Positions 35,755 to 44,779 of a stretch of 64,000 bases of DNA are shown one piece after another. The first letter of the stretch is position 1. Each line of letters opens with the position of its first letter. Source of the stretch: Bradyrhizobium sp. SK17 (lineage in GTDB: Bacteria; Pseudomonadota; Alphaproteobacteria; Rhizobiales; Xanthobacteraceae). The notes beneath the pieces are model-generated. The model searched no databases. It was not told the origin of the DNA and saw nothing but the letters and a program-made list of their open reading frames with translations. The translations under genes were made by a program, and so were the position numbers. The stretch is from contig NZ_CP025113.1 in assembly GCF_002831585.1 (NCBI RefSeq), positions 1,798,001 to 1,862,000 of the forward strand, written 5' to 3'.

Positions 35755-37086
35755 ATGAACGCGCAAGAGACTGGAAGGAAGGGGTGGATCATCGTCCTGA
35801 TGATGTTCCTGTTCATGCTGATCAACTTCGCCGACAAGGCCGTGCTCGGCCTGTCCGCGGAGTCGATCATGAAGGAGCTCGGCCTCACCCATGCCGAATT
35901 CGGGCTGATCGGAACCAGCTTCTTCGCGTTCTTCTCCATCGGTGCGGTGCTGGTCGGCTTCGTGGTCAACCGCATCAGCACCAAATGGGTGCTGCTGGCG
36001 ATGGGCCTGGTTTGGGCGATATGCCAGTTGCCGATGATGGTTTCCACGGGACTCGCGATGCTGTTTGCCAACCGCATCGTGCTCGGAGCCGGCGAGGGGC
36101 CGGCCTATCCTGTCGCCGTCCATGCAGTCTACAAATGGTTTCCCAGTGCGAAGCGCGCGCTTCCGACCAGCATCATTGCGCTCGGCGGGGCGGTCGGCGT
36201 CGGTGTCGTCGCGCCCGTGGTCAGCTACATCATCGTGCACTATTCGTGGCACATGGCGTTCGGCGCGCTCGGCCTGGCAGGTCTCGTCTGGTGCCTGGTC
36301 TGGCTCGTCGTCGGTGCCGAAGGTTCCTTGACCTCGAACGAAGCCTATGGCGGCGGCGATCATGCGCATGTCGGTTACGGCACGCTGCTGACGTGCCGCA
36401 CCTTCGTTGGCCAGACCATCGTCGGCTTCAGCGCCTACTGGATGCTGACGCTCGGCATCGTGTGGCTGCCGGCCTATCTCGAAAGGGGCGCAGGATTCTC
36501 GCCATGGGCGGTGGGATGGATCGTCACGCTGCCGTCGCTGGTCCAGATCGTGTTTACCCCGACAATCAGCATGATCGCGGGACGGCTGCGGCAGCGCGGG
36601 TTCTCGGCCCGCTTGTCGTTCGGCGTCGTCGCGGTCATCTGCTGCGCCATCGCCGGCATCGCCACCGTGCTGCTGTCGCGCTCCTCGGATCCGGTGATGT
36701 CGATCGCCTGCACGGCGATTGCCTTCTCGGTCGGCTCGGCCATCTTCGTGCTGGCTCCCGTCGTCACCGCCGAGATCGTGCCGGGCCGGCAGCGCGGCGC
36801 CATGCTTGCCATCGGCACCGCGGTGACCACGCTCGCCGGTCCGACGGCACCGATCGTCATGGGCCGCATCATCGACGCCAGCGGAACCGCGGTCGACGGC
36901 TTTCGCGTCGGCTTTCTGATCGCAGGCATGATCGTCATCATCAGCGCGTTGATCGGCTTGATCCTGATCAATCCGGAAGCCGACATTCGCAGGTTCCGGA
37001 AGCTCGCCGAGGGCTCGGCGTCGCCGGCAGACCTGCAAGGCGACGGCCGCATGATGGGCCTGGCCGCGGGCGAAACGCGAAGCTAG
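35755..37086 (+). CDS. Major facilitator superfamily transporter
   Basis: 443 residues from the ATG at 35755, with GGAGGA just upstream; a longer frame from 35389 is an artefact overlapping the previous gene. About twelve membrane helices are visible, beginning WIIVLMMFLFMLINFADKAV, the opening of the anion:cation symporter subgroup. The loop between helices 2 and 3 has FVVNRISTKWVLLAMGLVW; later NRIVLGAGEGPAYPVAVHAV is the helix-4 signature. It likely imports an organic acid linked to the cluster. Confidence 0.9.
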   Translation: MNAQETGRKGWIIVLMMFLFMLINFADKAVLGLSAESIMKELGLTHAEFGLIGTSFFAFFSIGAVLVGFVVNRISTKWVLLAMGLVWAICQLPMMVSTGLAMLFANRIVLGAGEGPAYPVAVHAVYKWFPSAKRALPTSIIALGGAVGVGVVAPVVSYIIVHYSWHMAFGALGLAGLVWCLVWLVVGAEGSLTSNEAYGGGDHAHVGYGTLLTCRTFVGQTIVGFSAYWMLTLGIVWLPAYLERGAGFSPWAVGWIVTLPSLVQIVFTPTISMIAGRLRQRGFSARLSFGVVAVICCAIAGIATVLLSRSSDPVMSIACTAIAFSVGSAIFVLAPVVTAEIVPGRQRGAMLAIGTAVTTLAGPTAPIVMGRIIDASGTAVDGFRVGFLIAGMIVIISALIGLILINPEADIRRFRKLAEGSASPADLQGDGRMMGLAAGETRS

Positions 37087-37190
37087 GCATGATCCGGAAA
37101 AGTGCGAAGCGGTTTTCCGAAAAGATCATGCGCAAACAGGAAGCTAAAGCGAGATGAGATGACGATTCAACCTCATCTCATCTGCTTTAG
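37087..37190. repeat. Dispersed intergenic palindromic repeat, copy 1
   Basis: Starts GCATGATCCGGAAAAGTGCG, contains the inverted half AAAGATCATGCGCAAAC and ends with a second hairpin (GAGATGAGATGACGATTC, then CATCTCATCT). About 100 bp; a close copy lies at 54012-54117. The rest of the gap to 37414 contains a possible small frame that I could not support. Confidence 0.8.
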
Positions 37191-37414
37191 CAGGGAAGGA
37201 CGATTGCCACGGCTTTGACATGATTGCCGGGCACATGCTGCCCGATCGATTCCCACTGATCCCAGCGGATCGGCGAACCAGGAGGGCCCGCAAAATGACA
37301 GATCTTGCTCGCGTCGCCCTTCGAGGCGTCGCCGACTAGGCCTGTGCGCGCTTGATGGCGCGGCCTTCATGTCGGCGGCGAAACACGCCAATTCCGACCT
37401 GAAGGATCTCTCCC

Positions 37415-38497
37415 TTGATCAATCTCTATGGCTGGTCTGACCGCGACGGTCAGGCCTTCGCGCCCTATGAGGCGCAAGGCTACGTGCCGGGACGCGTCGT
37501 CGTCCAGCAGCGCGGCCTCTATACGCTCGTTACCGCCCACGGCGAACTGCGGGCGCAACTCGCCGGACGTCTGGTTCACGAAGTCCAGGAAGGTGGCCGC
37601 GACGGCGACCTTCCGGTCGTCGGCGACTGGGTTGCCGCCGCGGCTCGCCCGGAGGAGGGCTCGGCCACCATCCAGGCCCTGCTGCCGCGCCGAACCGCGT
37701 TCGTTCGCAAGGCCGCCGACACCGTGCAGACGGTGCAGGTGGTCGCGGCGAATATCGACATGGCCTTGCTCGTCGCCTCCATGAACGCCGACTTCAATGT
37801 CCGGCGGCTCGAACGTTATCTGGCAACCGCCTGGCAGAGCGGTGCGCGGCCGGTGATCGTCCTGACCAAGGCCGATCTGTGCGATCGCCCGGATGAAGTC
37901 GTGGCGGCGGCCGAGGCCGTGGCATTTGGCGCGCCGGTGCTCGCGGTGTCCGCCATGACCGGCGCCGGCATGGCCCAACTCGCGGCGCAGCTTCGGCCCG
38001 GCGAGACCTGCGTGCTGGTCGGCTCCTCCGGTGCCGGCAAATCGACGCTGGTCAATGCCTTTGCCGGCGCCGAGCTGATGGCAACCGCCGGGATCCGCGA
38101 GGACGACGCACGCGGCCGCCACACCACCACGCATCGCGAACTGGTACGGCTGCCTGGCGGCGCGCTGATCCTCGATACGCCCGGCATGCGCGAGCTCGGG
38201 CTGATCGATGCCGAGGAGGGGTTGGGCACAGCCTTCGACGACATCGAGGCGCTGGAGCGCGATTGCCGGTTCAGCGATTGCGGCCACGGCAACGAGCCTG
38301 GTTGCGCGGTGCGCGCGGCGTTGGAGTCGGGGCAACTCGACCCGGATCGCTGGCGTAGCTTCCAGAAGCTGCAACGCGAGCTGGCGCATCTGGACCGCAA
38401 GGATGATCGTGTTGCGCGCGCCGCCGAGAAACGCCGATGGATCGTCCGCAACAAGGCCTATCGCGCCAGCCTGAAGAACAAGAACAGGGATCCGTGA
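37415..38497 (+). CDS. rsgA: Ribosome small subunit-dependent GTPase RsgA
   Basis: 360 residues, probable TTG start. RsgA is a circularly permuted GTPase that checks late 30S assembly. Order seen: OB-fold N-terminus (GRVVVQQRGLYTLVTAHGEL, VGDWVAA), G4 LTKADLC, then G5, then P-loop GSSGAGKSTLVNA near residue 210, switch GRHTTTHRELVRL, G3 DTPGMREL, and a zinc-binding C-terminus CRFSDCGHGNEPGCAV. Complete. It stands alone between a repeat-containing gap and the Bug-type binding protein. Confidence 0.96.
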   Translation: MINLYGWSDRDGQAFAPYEAQGYVPGRVVVQQRGLYTLVTAHGELRAQLAGRLVHEVQEGGRDGDLPVVGDWVAAAARPEEGSATIQALLPRRTAFVRKAADTVQTVQVVAANIDMALLVASMNADFNVRRLERYLATAWQSGARPVIVLTKADLCDRPDEVVAAAEAVAFGAPVLAVSAMTGAGMAQLAAQLRPGETCVLVGSSGAGKSTLVNAFAGAELMATAGIREDDARGRHTTTHRELVRLPGGALILDTPGMRELGLIDAEEGLGTAFDDIEALERDCRFSDCGHGNEPGCAVRAALESGQLDPDRWRSFQKLQRELAHLDRKDDRVARAAEKRRWIVRNKAYRASLKNKNRDP

Positions 38498-38604
38498 CCG
38501 GGATCGTTCGGCGGCCCGAGCGGATATTCGCGCTCGCCGAATGATGCTATCGATCGTGCAACCCGTCATGGGGCCGCTGCGCAGCGGCGGCCCGATGACG
38601 ACAT

Positions 38605-39606
38605 ATGGGGGAACGCACATTGCCCGGCATCTCTCGGCGGCCATTCCTGCAACTCGCGTTCGGCGCGGCGACGCTGCCATTTGCATCGCCGGGTGCAGAT
38701 GCGGAAACCATCGCGCGTCCGGTCACGTTGATCGTGCCGTTCGCGGCCGGTGGGCCAACCGACGTGCTGGCGCGGATCCTCGCCGAGTATATGCGCGGCA
38801 CGCTCGGTCACCCCGTCATTGTCGAGAATGTCACGGGCGCCTCGGGTACGGTCGCGGGGCTGCGCGCTTCGCGCGCGGCGCCGGATGGCTCCACGATCAC
38901 CATCGGGCATTGGGGCACGCATTGCCTCAACGGCGCGATCTATCAGTTGCAATATGACGTACGCGAATTCGCGCCGGTTGCGCTGATCGCGAGCGGCCCG
39001 CAGCTCGTGATCGGCCGACCTGATCTGCCGGCGCAGAATCTGAAGGGGCTGATTGCCTGGCTCAAGGCCAATGGCGGCAAGGCGACGTCGGGCACCGCGG
39101 GTCCCGGTTCGGGTGCGCATGTCGCCGGCGTGTTCTTCCAGCAGCTCACGGGCACCGACTTCTCCTTCGTGCCGTATCGCGGCGCCGGCCCCGCGCTGAA
39201 CGATCTGATGGCCGGGCATATCGACATCATGTTCGATCAGGCATCGAACTCGCTGCCTCAGGTGAAGAGCGGAACCGTGAAGGCGTTTGCAGTGACTCAA
39301 TCCTCGCGTCTCGCATCGGCGCCGGAGATTCCGACGGTCGATGAAGCCGGACTGCCCGGTCTCTACATTGCCTATTGGCACGGCATCTGGGCCCCGAAGG
39401 GCACGCCCGCCGAGATCGTGTCGACACTGTCGAAGGCGGTGATGGCTGCGCTCGCCGAGCCTGTGGTCCGGCAACGTTTTGCCGAGCTCGGGCAGGAGAT
39501 TCCGCCGCCGGACAAACAGGGCTCGGCTGCGCTGCGCGATCATCAGGCTGCCGAGGTCGAAAAATGGTGGCCGATCGTCAAGTCGGCCAACATCAAGGCG
39601 GAATAG
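38605..39606 (+). CDS. Bug-family (TctC-like) periplasmic substrate-binding protein
   Basis: 333 residues. The N-terminus has a twin-arginine-like SRRPFLQLAFGAATLPF and an Ala-Asp-Ala cleavage region near residue 33. The mature protein matches the Bug/TctC family: VTLIVPFAAGGPTDVLARIL, VENVTGASGTVAGLRASRAA, DGSTITIGHWGTHCLN and FVPYRGAGPALNDLMAGHID. These bind small carboxylates for tripartite carriers or sensing. No TctA/TctB membrane genes lie nearby, so it is an orphan receptor. Confidence 0.9.
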   Translation: MGERTLPGISRRPFLQLAFGAATLPFASPGADAETIARPVTLIVPFAAGGPTDVLARILAEYMRGTLGHPVIVENVTGASGTVAGLRASRAAPDGSTITIGHWGTHCLNGAIYQLQYDVREFAPVALIASGPQLVIGRPDLPAQNLKGLIAWLKANGGKATSGTAGPGSGAHVAGVFFQQLTGTDFSFVPYRGAGPALNDLMAGHIDIMFDQASNSLPQVKSGTVKAFAVTQSSRLASAPEIPTVDEAGLPGLYIAYWHGIWAPKGTPAEIVSTLSKAVMAALAEPVVRQRFAELGQEIPPPDKQGSAALRDHQAAEVEKWWPIVKSANIKAE

Positions 39607-39691
39607 GTTCCTGCATCACGCTCTCGCGATAGAAAATGGCAGAAACCCTGCCGTTTTCGGACTTTCGATGTAGGCCGAAGGTTAGCCGCTG

Positions 39692-39709
39692 CTGTCATCC
39701 CATCGTCAC
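39692..39709 (+). promoter_or_regulatory. Pho box before pstS
   Basis: CTGTCAT, four bases, TCGTCAC: the first half is a perfect PhoB heptamer and the second matches four of seven positions. It lies 79 bases before the pstS ATG. It implies induction under phosphate starvation by PhoB. Confidence 0.6.
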
Positions 39710-39787
39710 CGGCGTTCGAAAAAACGTTGCGACTGCTAACGAGAGCATTGAGCACGCGAGACCACTCGCGTTTCCACGGAGATCAGC

Positions 39788-40798
39788 ATGAAATTCGTCA
39801 AGACGATCGTGGCTGCCGGCATGGTGGCCATGGCTACGCCCAGCTTCGCAGCCGACATCACCGGCGCCGGCTCGACCTTTATCTTCCCCGTCCTCTCGAA
39901 GTGGGCCGATGCCTACAAGAAGGACGCGGGCAGCAGCGTGAACTACCAGTCGATCGGTTCGGGTGCCGGCATCAAGCAGATCGAGGCCAACACCGTGACC
40001 TTCGGCGCGACCGATGCTCCGCTGAAGTCCGACCAGCTTCAGAAGGACGGCCTTGCGCAGTGGCCGATGATCATGGGTGCGATCGTTCCGGTGGTGAACC
40101 TCGACGGCGTGAAGGCCGGCGATCTCGTCCTCGATGGCCCGACGCTCGCCAACATCTTCCTCGGCAAGATCACCAAATGGGATGACGCGGCGATCAAGAA
40201 GCTCAACCCGAAGGCCAAGCTGCCGTCGGAGGCGATCTCGGTCGTGCACCGCGCCGACGGTTCGGGAACGACCTTCAACTTCACCGACTATCTGAGCAAG
40301 GTCAGCCCGGACTGGAAGAGCAAGGTCGGCTCCGGCACCGCGGTGGAATGGCCGGTCGGCGTCGGCGCCAAGGGCAACGAAGGCGTTGCCGGCAATATCG
40401 CGCAGGCCAAGAACTCGATCGGTTACGTCGAGTATGCCTACGCCAAGCAGAACAAGCTGACCTACACGGCCTTGATCAACAAGACCGGCAAGACCATCCA
40501 GCCGACCAACGAAGCCTTCCAGGCTGCGGCCTCGAACGCGGACTGGACCAACGCGCCCGGCTACTACCTGATCCTGACCGACCAGCCCGGCGACAAGTCC
40601 TGGCCGATCGTGGCTTCGACCTTCATCCTGTTGCACAAGGATGCGACCGACAAGGCGGCCTCGAAGGAAGCGCTCAAGTTCTTCAAGTATGCCTTCGAGA
40701 AGGGCGCCAAGAGCGCCGAGGAACTCGACTACATCCCGATGCCGGACAGCGTCGTGAAGCAGATCGAGAAGACCTGGGCTGCCGACGTGAAGAGCTAA
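39788..40798 (+). CDS. pstS: Phosphate ABC transporter substrate-binding protein PstS
   Basis: 336 residues with a signal peptide ([20 protein letters not shown], cleaved before ADITGAG). PstS captures periplasmic phosphate for PstCAB. Phosphate-binding segments are [35 protein letters not shown] and [15 protein letters not shown] Pho box precedes it and a strong terminator follows, so it forms a single-gene unit; pstCAB are not in the downstream position normally seen and must lie elsewhere. Confidence 0.95.
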   Translation: MKFVKTIVAAGMVAMATPSFAADITGAGSTFIFPVLSKWADAYKKDAGSSVNYQSIGSGAGIKQIEANTVTFGATDAPLKSDQLQKDGLAQWPMIMGAIVPVVNLDGVKAGDLVLDGPTLANIFLGKITKWDDAAIKKLNPKAKLPSEAISVVHRADGSGTTFNFTDYLSKVSPDWKSKVGSGTAVEWPVGVGAKGNEGVAGNIAQAKNSIGYVEYAYAKQNKLTYTALINKTGKTIQPTNEAFQAAASNADWTNAPGYYLILTDQPGDKSWPIVASTFILLHKDATDKAASKEALKFFKYAFEKGAKSAEELDYIPMPDSVVKQIEKTWAADVKS

Positions 40799-40828
40799 CT
40801 CTCTCTTCGCGAGATCGCGCGATGGCTG

Positions 40829-40857
40829 AAGCCGGCGTCAATTGACGCCGGCTTTTT
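40829..40857 (+). terminator. Rho-independent terminator of pstS
   Basis: Eleven-base perfect stem, arms 40829-40839 and 40844-40854 (AAGCCGGCGTC on the left), AATT loop, then TTT. It lies 30 bases after the pstS stop. Confidence 0.9.
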
Positions 40858-41021
40858 CGTTTGGGGCTCAGCGGGCTCTGTCTCCGGTCGGGTGATGCCG
40901 GGAGGGGGTGCCGGTGCCGACCAGGAAAGTGATCTGCGTCTGGCCTAATATATTGATTAGAAGGGGATTCTCGAATAATTCCGGCCGCTTCGATCGCTTC
41001 TTGAATAGCTTGTTCTCGCGC

Positions 41022-41045
41022 CTATATGTGCAATTGAACATATAG
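41022..41045. promoter_or_regulatory. 24-bp palindrome, operator of the TetR gene at 41054
   Basis: CTATATGT and ACATATAG flank GCAATTGA; only one of the twelve base pairs is mismatched. It ends eight bases before the ATG at 41054, where a bound TetR dimer would block transcription of its own gene. Confidence 0.6.
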
Positions 41046-41053
41046 AGCAAACG

Positions 41054-41769
41054 ATGATCGATACCAGCAAAGCGGCACCCGCGCCGGTCTCCCGGCCCAG
41101 GGGCGCCGCAGCAAGGACATGCCGGATGGCCGCCAGGCGTTGCTGATCGCAGCGACGGAGGCCTTTGCGGCCCAAGGCTTCGACGGCGCCGACCTGCGCA
41201 GTGTCGCAGCGGCGGCTGGCGTGGCGCCGAATCTCATTCGCGTCCATTTCGGCAACAAGGCCGCGCTGTGGGAAGCCTGCCTCGACCGCATCGTCGTGCT
41301 TGCAATGCCGGTGATGGCCGAGGTGCAGGCGATCGCGGCCGACACGGAACGCTCGCTGGGTGACCGGCTGCGCGATCTCATCGTCCGCGTCGCCACGTTC
41401 TACGCCGCGCATCCGCAACTGAGGAATTTCGTGGTTCGCCATGGTGCGGAGACGCCCGAGCGGTCTACGCGGGTGACCGAGAAGCTGCTGCGTCCGGCCT
41501 ACGAGAGTGCGCGTGAGCTGTTTCAGGCCGGCATCGCGGCGGGAATCATCCGCAGCAGCCATCCGGCGCTGTTCTTCGCGCTGCTCAACGCCGCACTCAA
41601 CCAGCCGCCGACCTTTCCGATGCTGCTCGGCCGGTTCGCGCCCGAGATCGATCCCGAGACCGCGTGGGCGCAACTGCTCGACACCACGATCGCAACGCTG
41701 CTGCATTTGCCGTCGGCGCAAATCGAGGCCGAGCACGCCTCCCGTGATCGCAACAAGCCTGCGATCTGA
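41054..41769 (+). CDS. TetR-family transcriptional regulator (start region frameshifted)
   Basis: The natural start appears to be the ATG at 41054 (MIDTSKAAPAPVSRPRG), which has GAGC upstream. The helix-turn-helix lies in another frame from about 41104: RRSKDMPDGRQALLIAATEA, then ADLRSVAAAAGVAPNLIRVH and FGNKAALWEACLDRI. One extra G in the G4 run at 41100-41103 joins them as PRGRRSKDMPDGRQ, the normal basic lead-in of this TetR group. Without it, translation could only start at 41119 and would lack the N-terminal arm. Total about 238 residues after repair. A palindrome at 41022-41045 suggests autoregulation. Confidence 0.82.
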
Positions 41770-41816
41770 CGCCCGGCCTCGGCCGACACTTCAACCTGCC
41801 AGTGAGAGAGTGATCC

Positions 41817-42068
41817 ATGAAACTTCGTCTAGCCATTGTCCTTGTTGGTGCAACCATGATGCCTGCGATGGCCCAGTCCGGCCCCAACGAGTCCATGCAG
41901 CGCCAAGCCTGCATGGGTGACGCGATGCGGTTGTGCAGCGCCTACATCCCGAACCGCGGCAGGATCCGGGATTGCATGGCCGCCCGGGTCGAGCAGCTCA
42001 GCCCATCATGCCGTGCGGTGTTCGATGCCTCCGTGCAGGCCGAGCGATCGCCATTGGGTCGGCGCTAA
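41817..42068 (+). CDS. Small secreted cysteine-rich-repeat protein
   Basis: 83 residues. A signal peptide (KLRLAIVLVGATMMPAMAQ, cleaved near residue 20) is followed by one cysteine-rich repeat: ACMGDAMRLCSAYIPNRGRI, then RDCMAARVEQLSPSCRAVF, giving four cysteines in the C-x7-C ... C-x10-C pattern of Cys-rich/GLG1-like repeats common in rhizobial periplasmic proteins. Function unknown. GAGAGAGTG precedes the ATG. It converges on the hydrolase gene. Confidence 0.75.
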   Translation: MKLRLAIVLVGATMMPAMAQSGPNESMQRQACMGDAMRLCSAYIPNRGRIRDCMAARVEQLSPSCRAVFDASVQAERSPLGRR

Positions 42069-42075
42069 ACAAATG

Positions 42076-42861
42076 TCAGCGCTCCCGCAGCGAAGCGCAG
42101 AAGCCCTCGATGAGCGGGACCAGCGCATCGGCCGATTCCAGCATCGACAAATGTCCGGTGCCCGGCAGGACATGCATGACGGCCTGCGGTACGCGTGAAA
42201 TCATTTCTGCGCGCAGCAGCTCGGGGCTGTCGATGCGGTCGAGTTCACCCGCAATGACCATGGTCGGTACGCCGATGGCGCCGACCTGTTCCGTGATGTC
42301 TTCCAGGCTGGTGGCTCTCGGCCACGCAATCTTCGCCGGTGACGCACCGCGCAGGCTATCTGCGATCACCTGCTCGCGGTCCTCAGCGGTGAGCGGCTTG
42401 GCTGTCAGTACGTTATCGATGGTTGCCTCGACGGTGTCGCGGGTGGCGTAGGCGCCCGCCATCATCTCCCGCGCCTCTGCCGGTATCGACATCGGCTGCG
42501 GCGGGGACGGAGCGACGAGAATCAGGCCGGCCAGACCAGCCGGTTGGCGCGATGCCATGAGCTGTGCGACCTTGCCGCCCATGGAATGGCCGACGAGGAT
42601 ATAGCGCTTCAGGTCCAGCGCCTTGACCACGCCTTCGGCGTCGGCGGCGAGATCGGCCAGCGCGTAGCCGCTGGCCGGGGCGTCGGACTCGCCCCAGCCG
42701 CGATGATCGATCGCAATGGTGTGGAAGTCGGGAGCCAGTCCGGCGGTGACATGCTTCCAGGTCCGGGACGAGCCACCCCAATAATGCAGGAAGACGAGCG
42801 ACAGATCGCCCTCGCCCTGTTCCTCGACATGGATAGCAAGGCCATTCGACGCGACTTTCAT
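42076..42861 (-). CDS. Alpha/beta-fold hydrolase
   Basis: 261 residues from the ATG at 42861, with GGGAG seven bases upstream; an earlier in-frame ATG at 42951 lacks one. Motifs: oxyanion region LVFLHYWGGSSRTWKHV, DHRGWGESDAP, nucleophile elbow YILVGHSMGGKVAQLMAS (Ser near residue 97), Asp in VIAGELDRID and catalytic His in LPGTGHLSMLES. It resembles esterase/haloperoxidase-type hydrolases. Divergent from a LysR gene that may regulate it. Confidence 0.87.
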   Translation of the reverse strand: MKVASNGLAIHVEEQGEGDLSLVFLHYWGGSSRTWKHVTAGLAPDFHTIAIDHRGWGESDAPASGYALADLAADAEGVVKALDLKRYILVGHSMGGKVAQLMASRQPAGLAGLILVAPSPPQPMSIPAEAREMMAGAYATRDTVEATIDNVLTAKPLTAEDREQVIADSLRGASPAKIAWPRATSLEDITEQVGAIGVPTMVIAGELDRIDSPELLRAEMISRVPQAVMHVLPGTGHLSMLESADALVPLIEGFCASLRER

Positions 42862-42935
42862 CGTGAGTCTCCCGTTTCGGAACCAACCGGGCGATCCGGT
42901 TGGAATGAAGCAGAGATACCTTCTCGACCTTTGAT

Positions 42936-42980
42936 CGATAATTGCCGTCATTCTATCAGTATCTGATAATCACATTATCG
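42936..42980. promoter_or_regulatory. Dyad-rich LysR-type control region
   Basis: Nested inverted repeats: CGATAAT at 42936 with ATTATCG ending at 42980, and ATCAG-TAT-CTGAT at 42955-42967, in the AT-rich gap between the divergent hydrolase and LysR genes. Typical of LysR binding regions. Confidence 0.45.
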
Positions 42981-42993
42981 AATTGGAGTGGAT

Positions 42994-43932
42994 ATGGACC
43001 GGCTGGTCAGCATGGCGGTGTTCGTCGCCGCGGTGGAGGAGGGCAGTCTCGTCGGCGCTGCCCGGCGATTCGGCCTGTCGCCTTCGATGGCGGGCAAGCA
43101 TGTTGCCGCGATCGAGGAGCAACTGAATGTGCGTCTGCTTCAGCGCAGCACGCGGATGCTGAAGCCGACCGACGTGGGGCAGGTCTACTACACGCGGTGC
43201 AAGCACATCCTGGAAGAATACGAGGACGCGAACCGGGAAGCCGGCGACGCGCAGCAGACGGTGCGCGGCGTGCTGCGCGTTGCGGCGCCGGCCACTTTCG
43301 GGGCGATGCATCTCGGCAATGTGGTGGCGAGTTATCTGGCCGCACATCCCGGCGTCGCAGTCGAGACCACGCTGAGCGACCGCTATGTCGATCTGCTGGC
43401 GGATGGCATTGATGTGGCGATCCGAATTGGGCGGCTGGCTGATTCCGACCTCGTCGCTCGACGACTTGCTCCTTGCAGGATGGCGTTCTGCGCAGCCCCG
43501 TCGTTTCTGGCTCGGCACGGCGTGCCTCAGACCGTCGAACAACTCCGCCAGGCGCCACGCCTCGCGTTCAGCGAAGCGGTTTCAGCCGGCGATTGGACGC
43601 TCGTCGATCCAGAGGGCAGGACTCACGTCATCGATGGCCCGGTGCGGCTGGCGGCCAACAGCATGCAGATGCTGCTCGCCGCGGCATTGGCGGGCGCCGG
43701 CGTTGCGTATGGACCAAGCTTCGTGTTCGGGGAATCCATTGCGAGGGGAGATCTGGCTGTTCTGATGCCAGATCATCAGACGTCAGAGCTGGCAATTCAT
43801 GCCGTGTACCCGACGAAGCGGCACGTGTCCCTGAAGCTCCGCCGATTTATCGAGCATCTGAACTCGAGCTTCGGCGACATGCCGCCCTGGGACCTCATGC
43901 TTGCGGCCGGCGCGCCGGAGACGGTGCGATAG
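42994..43932 (+). CDS. LysR-family transcriptional regulator
   Basis: 312 residues. The ATG at 42994 has TTGGAG just upstream; a GTG at 42988 is an alternative. The winged helix-turn-helix is at residues 1-60: FVAAVEEGSLVGAARRFGLS, then PSMAGKHVAAIEEQLNVRLL and QRSTRMLKPTDVG. The periplasmic-binding-like effector domain follows (LRVAAPATFGAMHLGNVVAS, LLADGIDVAIRIGRLADSDL), of the subgroup often encoded divergently from the gene it controls, here the hydrolase. Confidence 0.92.
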   Translation: MDRLVSMAVFVAAVEEGSLVGAARRFGLSPSMAGKHVAAIEEQLNVRLLQRSTRMLKPTDVGQVYYTRCKHILEEYEDANREAGDAQQTVRGVLRVAAPATFGAMHLGNVVASYLAAHPGVAVETTLSDRYVDLLADGIDVAIRIGRLADSDLVARRLAPCRMAFCAAPSFLARHGVPQTVEQLRQAPRLAFSEAVSAGDWTLVDPEGRTHVIDGPVRLAANSMQMLLAAALAGAGVAYGPSFVFGESIARGDLAVLMPDHQTSELAIHAVYPTKRHVSLKLRRFIEHLNSSFGDMPPWDLMLAAGAPETVR

Positions 43933-44041
43933 ACCGCATAGCGGTCGTCGCAAATCCGTGAAAACCCCTACCCTTGTTAACCAATGATTAACCATGCGGG
44001 CCGATTGTTAACCATTCGACAAGACAACCGAGTCAGGGGCG

Positions 44042-44758
44042 ATGGACGCAACTCAACAGGCCGTACGTCAGCAGGTCCGCATGCGCGGCCGTTCCTATGT
44101 TGCGTTCGTTTTCTCGCCCGTGGTGCCGGTCGTGTCCTGGCTTGCCGAGATCGACGCAACGCTGGCGAAGTCGCCTGGCTTTTTCACCGGCAAGCCAGTC
44201 GTGCTCGACCTCTCGGCGGTCGATCTCAGCCAGTCCGCCATCGCGCACCTCGTCGGCAGCCTCGGTGAGCGCAACATCCGCATCCTCGGCATCGAGGGCG
44301 TCGACGAATCGAGGCTCGCCGCCAATATGCCGCCGCTTCTGACCGGCGGCCGCGCCTGCGCGATCACCCATGTCGAACCGAAGACGCCGCAGCCGCAGGA
44401 AAAAAACAAAGACAAGGACAAGACCAAGCTGCCGTCCTTGCTGCTGGAGACCCCGGTTCGTTCCGGCCAGTCGATCGTGTTCGCCGAGGGCGACGTCACC
44501 GTGCTGGGCTCGGTCGGCTCCGGCGCCGAGGTCGTCGCCGGCGGCTCGATCCATGTCTACGGCACGCTGCGCGGCCGTGCGATGGCCGGCATCAACGGCA
44601 ACTCGGCGGCCCGGATCTTCTGCCAGAAGATCGAAGCCGAGCTGCTCGCCATCGACGGCTACTACCAGACCGCGGAACAAATCGCTGACAGCTTGCGCAA
44701 CCGGCCCGCCCAGGCGTGGCTCGAGGGCGAAATGCTGCGCATCACTGCATTGAACTGA
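44042..44758 (+). CDS. minC: Septum site-determining protein MinC
   Basis: 238 residues. MinC inhibits FtsZ polymerisation away from mid-cell. The N-terminal domain (residues 12-105) is followed by a charged linker (EKNKDKDKTKLP) and the C-terminal beta-helix with VRSGQSIVFAEGDVTVLGSV, AGGSIHVYGTLRGRAMAG, the MinD-binding R-G-R-A region, and FCQKIEAELLAIDGYY. First gene of minCDE, 21 bases before minD. Confidence 0.96.
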   Translation: MDATQQAVRQQVRMRGRSYVAFVFSPVVPVVSWLAEIDATLAKSPGFFTGKPVVLDLSAVDLSQSAIAHLVGSLGERNIRILGIEGVDESRLAANMPPLLTGGRACAITHVEPKTPQPQEKNKDKDKTKLPSLLLETPVRSGQSIVFAEGDVTVLGSVGSGAEVVAGGSIHVYGTLRGRAMAGINGNSAARIFCQKIEAELLAIDGYYQTAEQIADSLRNRPAQAWLEGEMLRITALN

Positions 44759-44779
44759 CCGACGATAAGGAGAAAGAGA

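Noticed and set aside
37173..37391. Small minus-strand gene in the gap before rsgA
   Set aside because: One frame gives a plausible tail (IRWDQWESIGQHVPGNH) but has no start codon, and the other frame's start leads to an unlike product; support is too thin.
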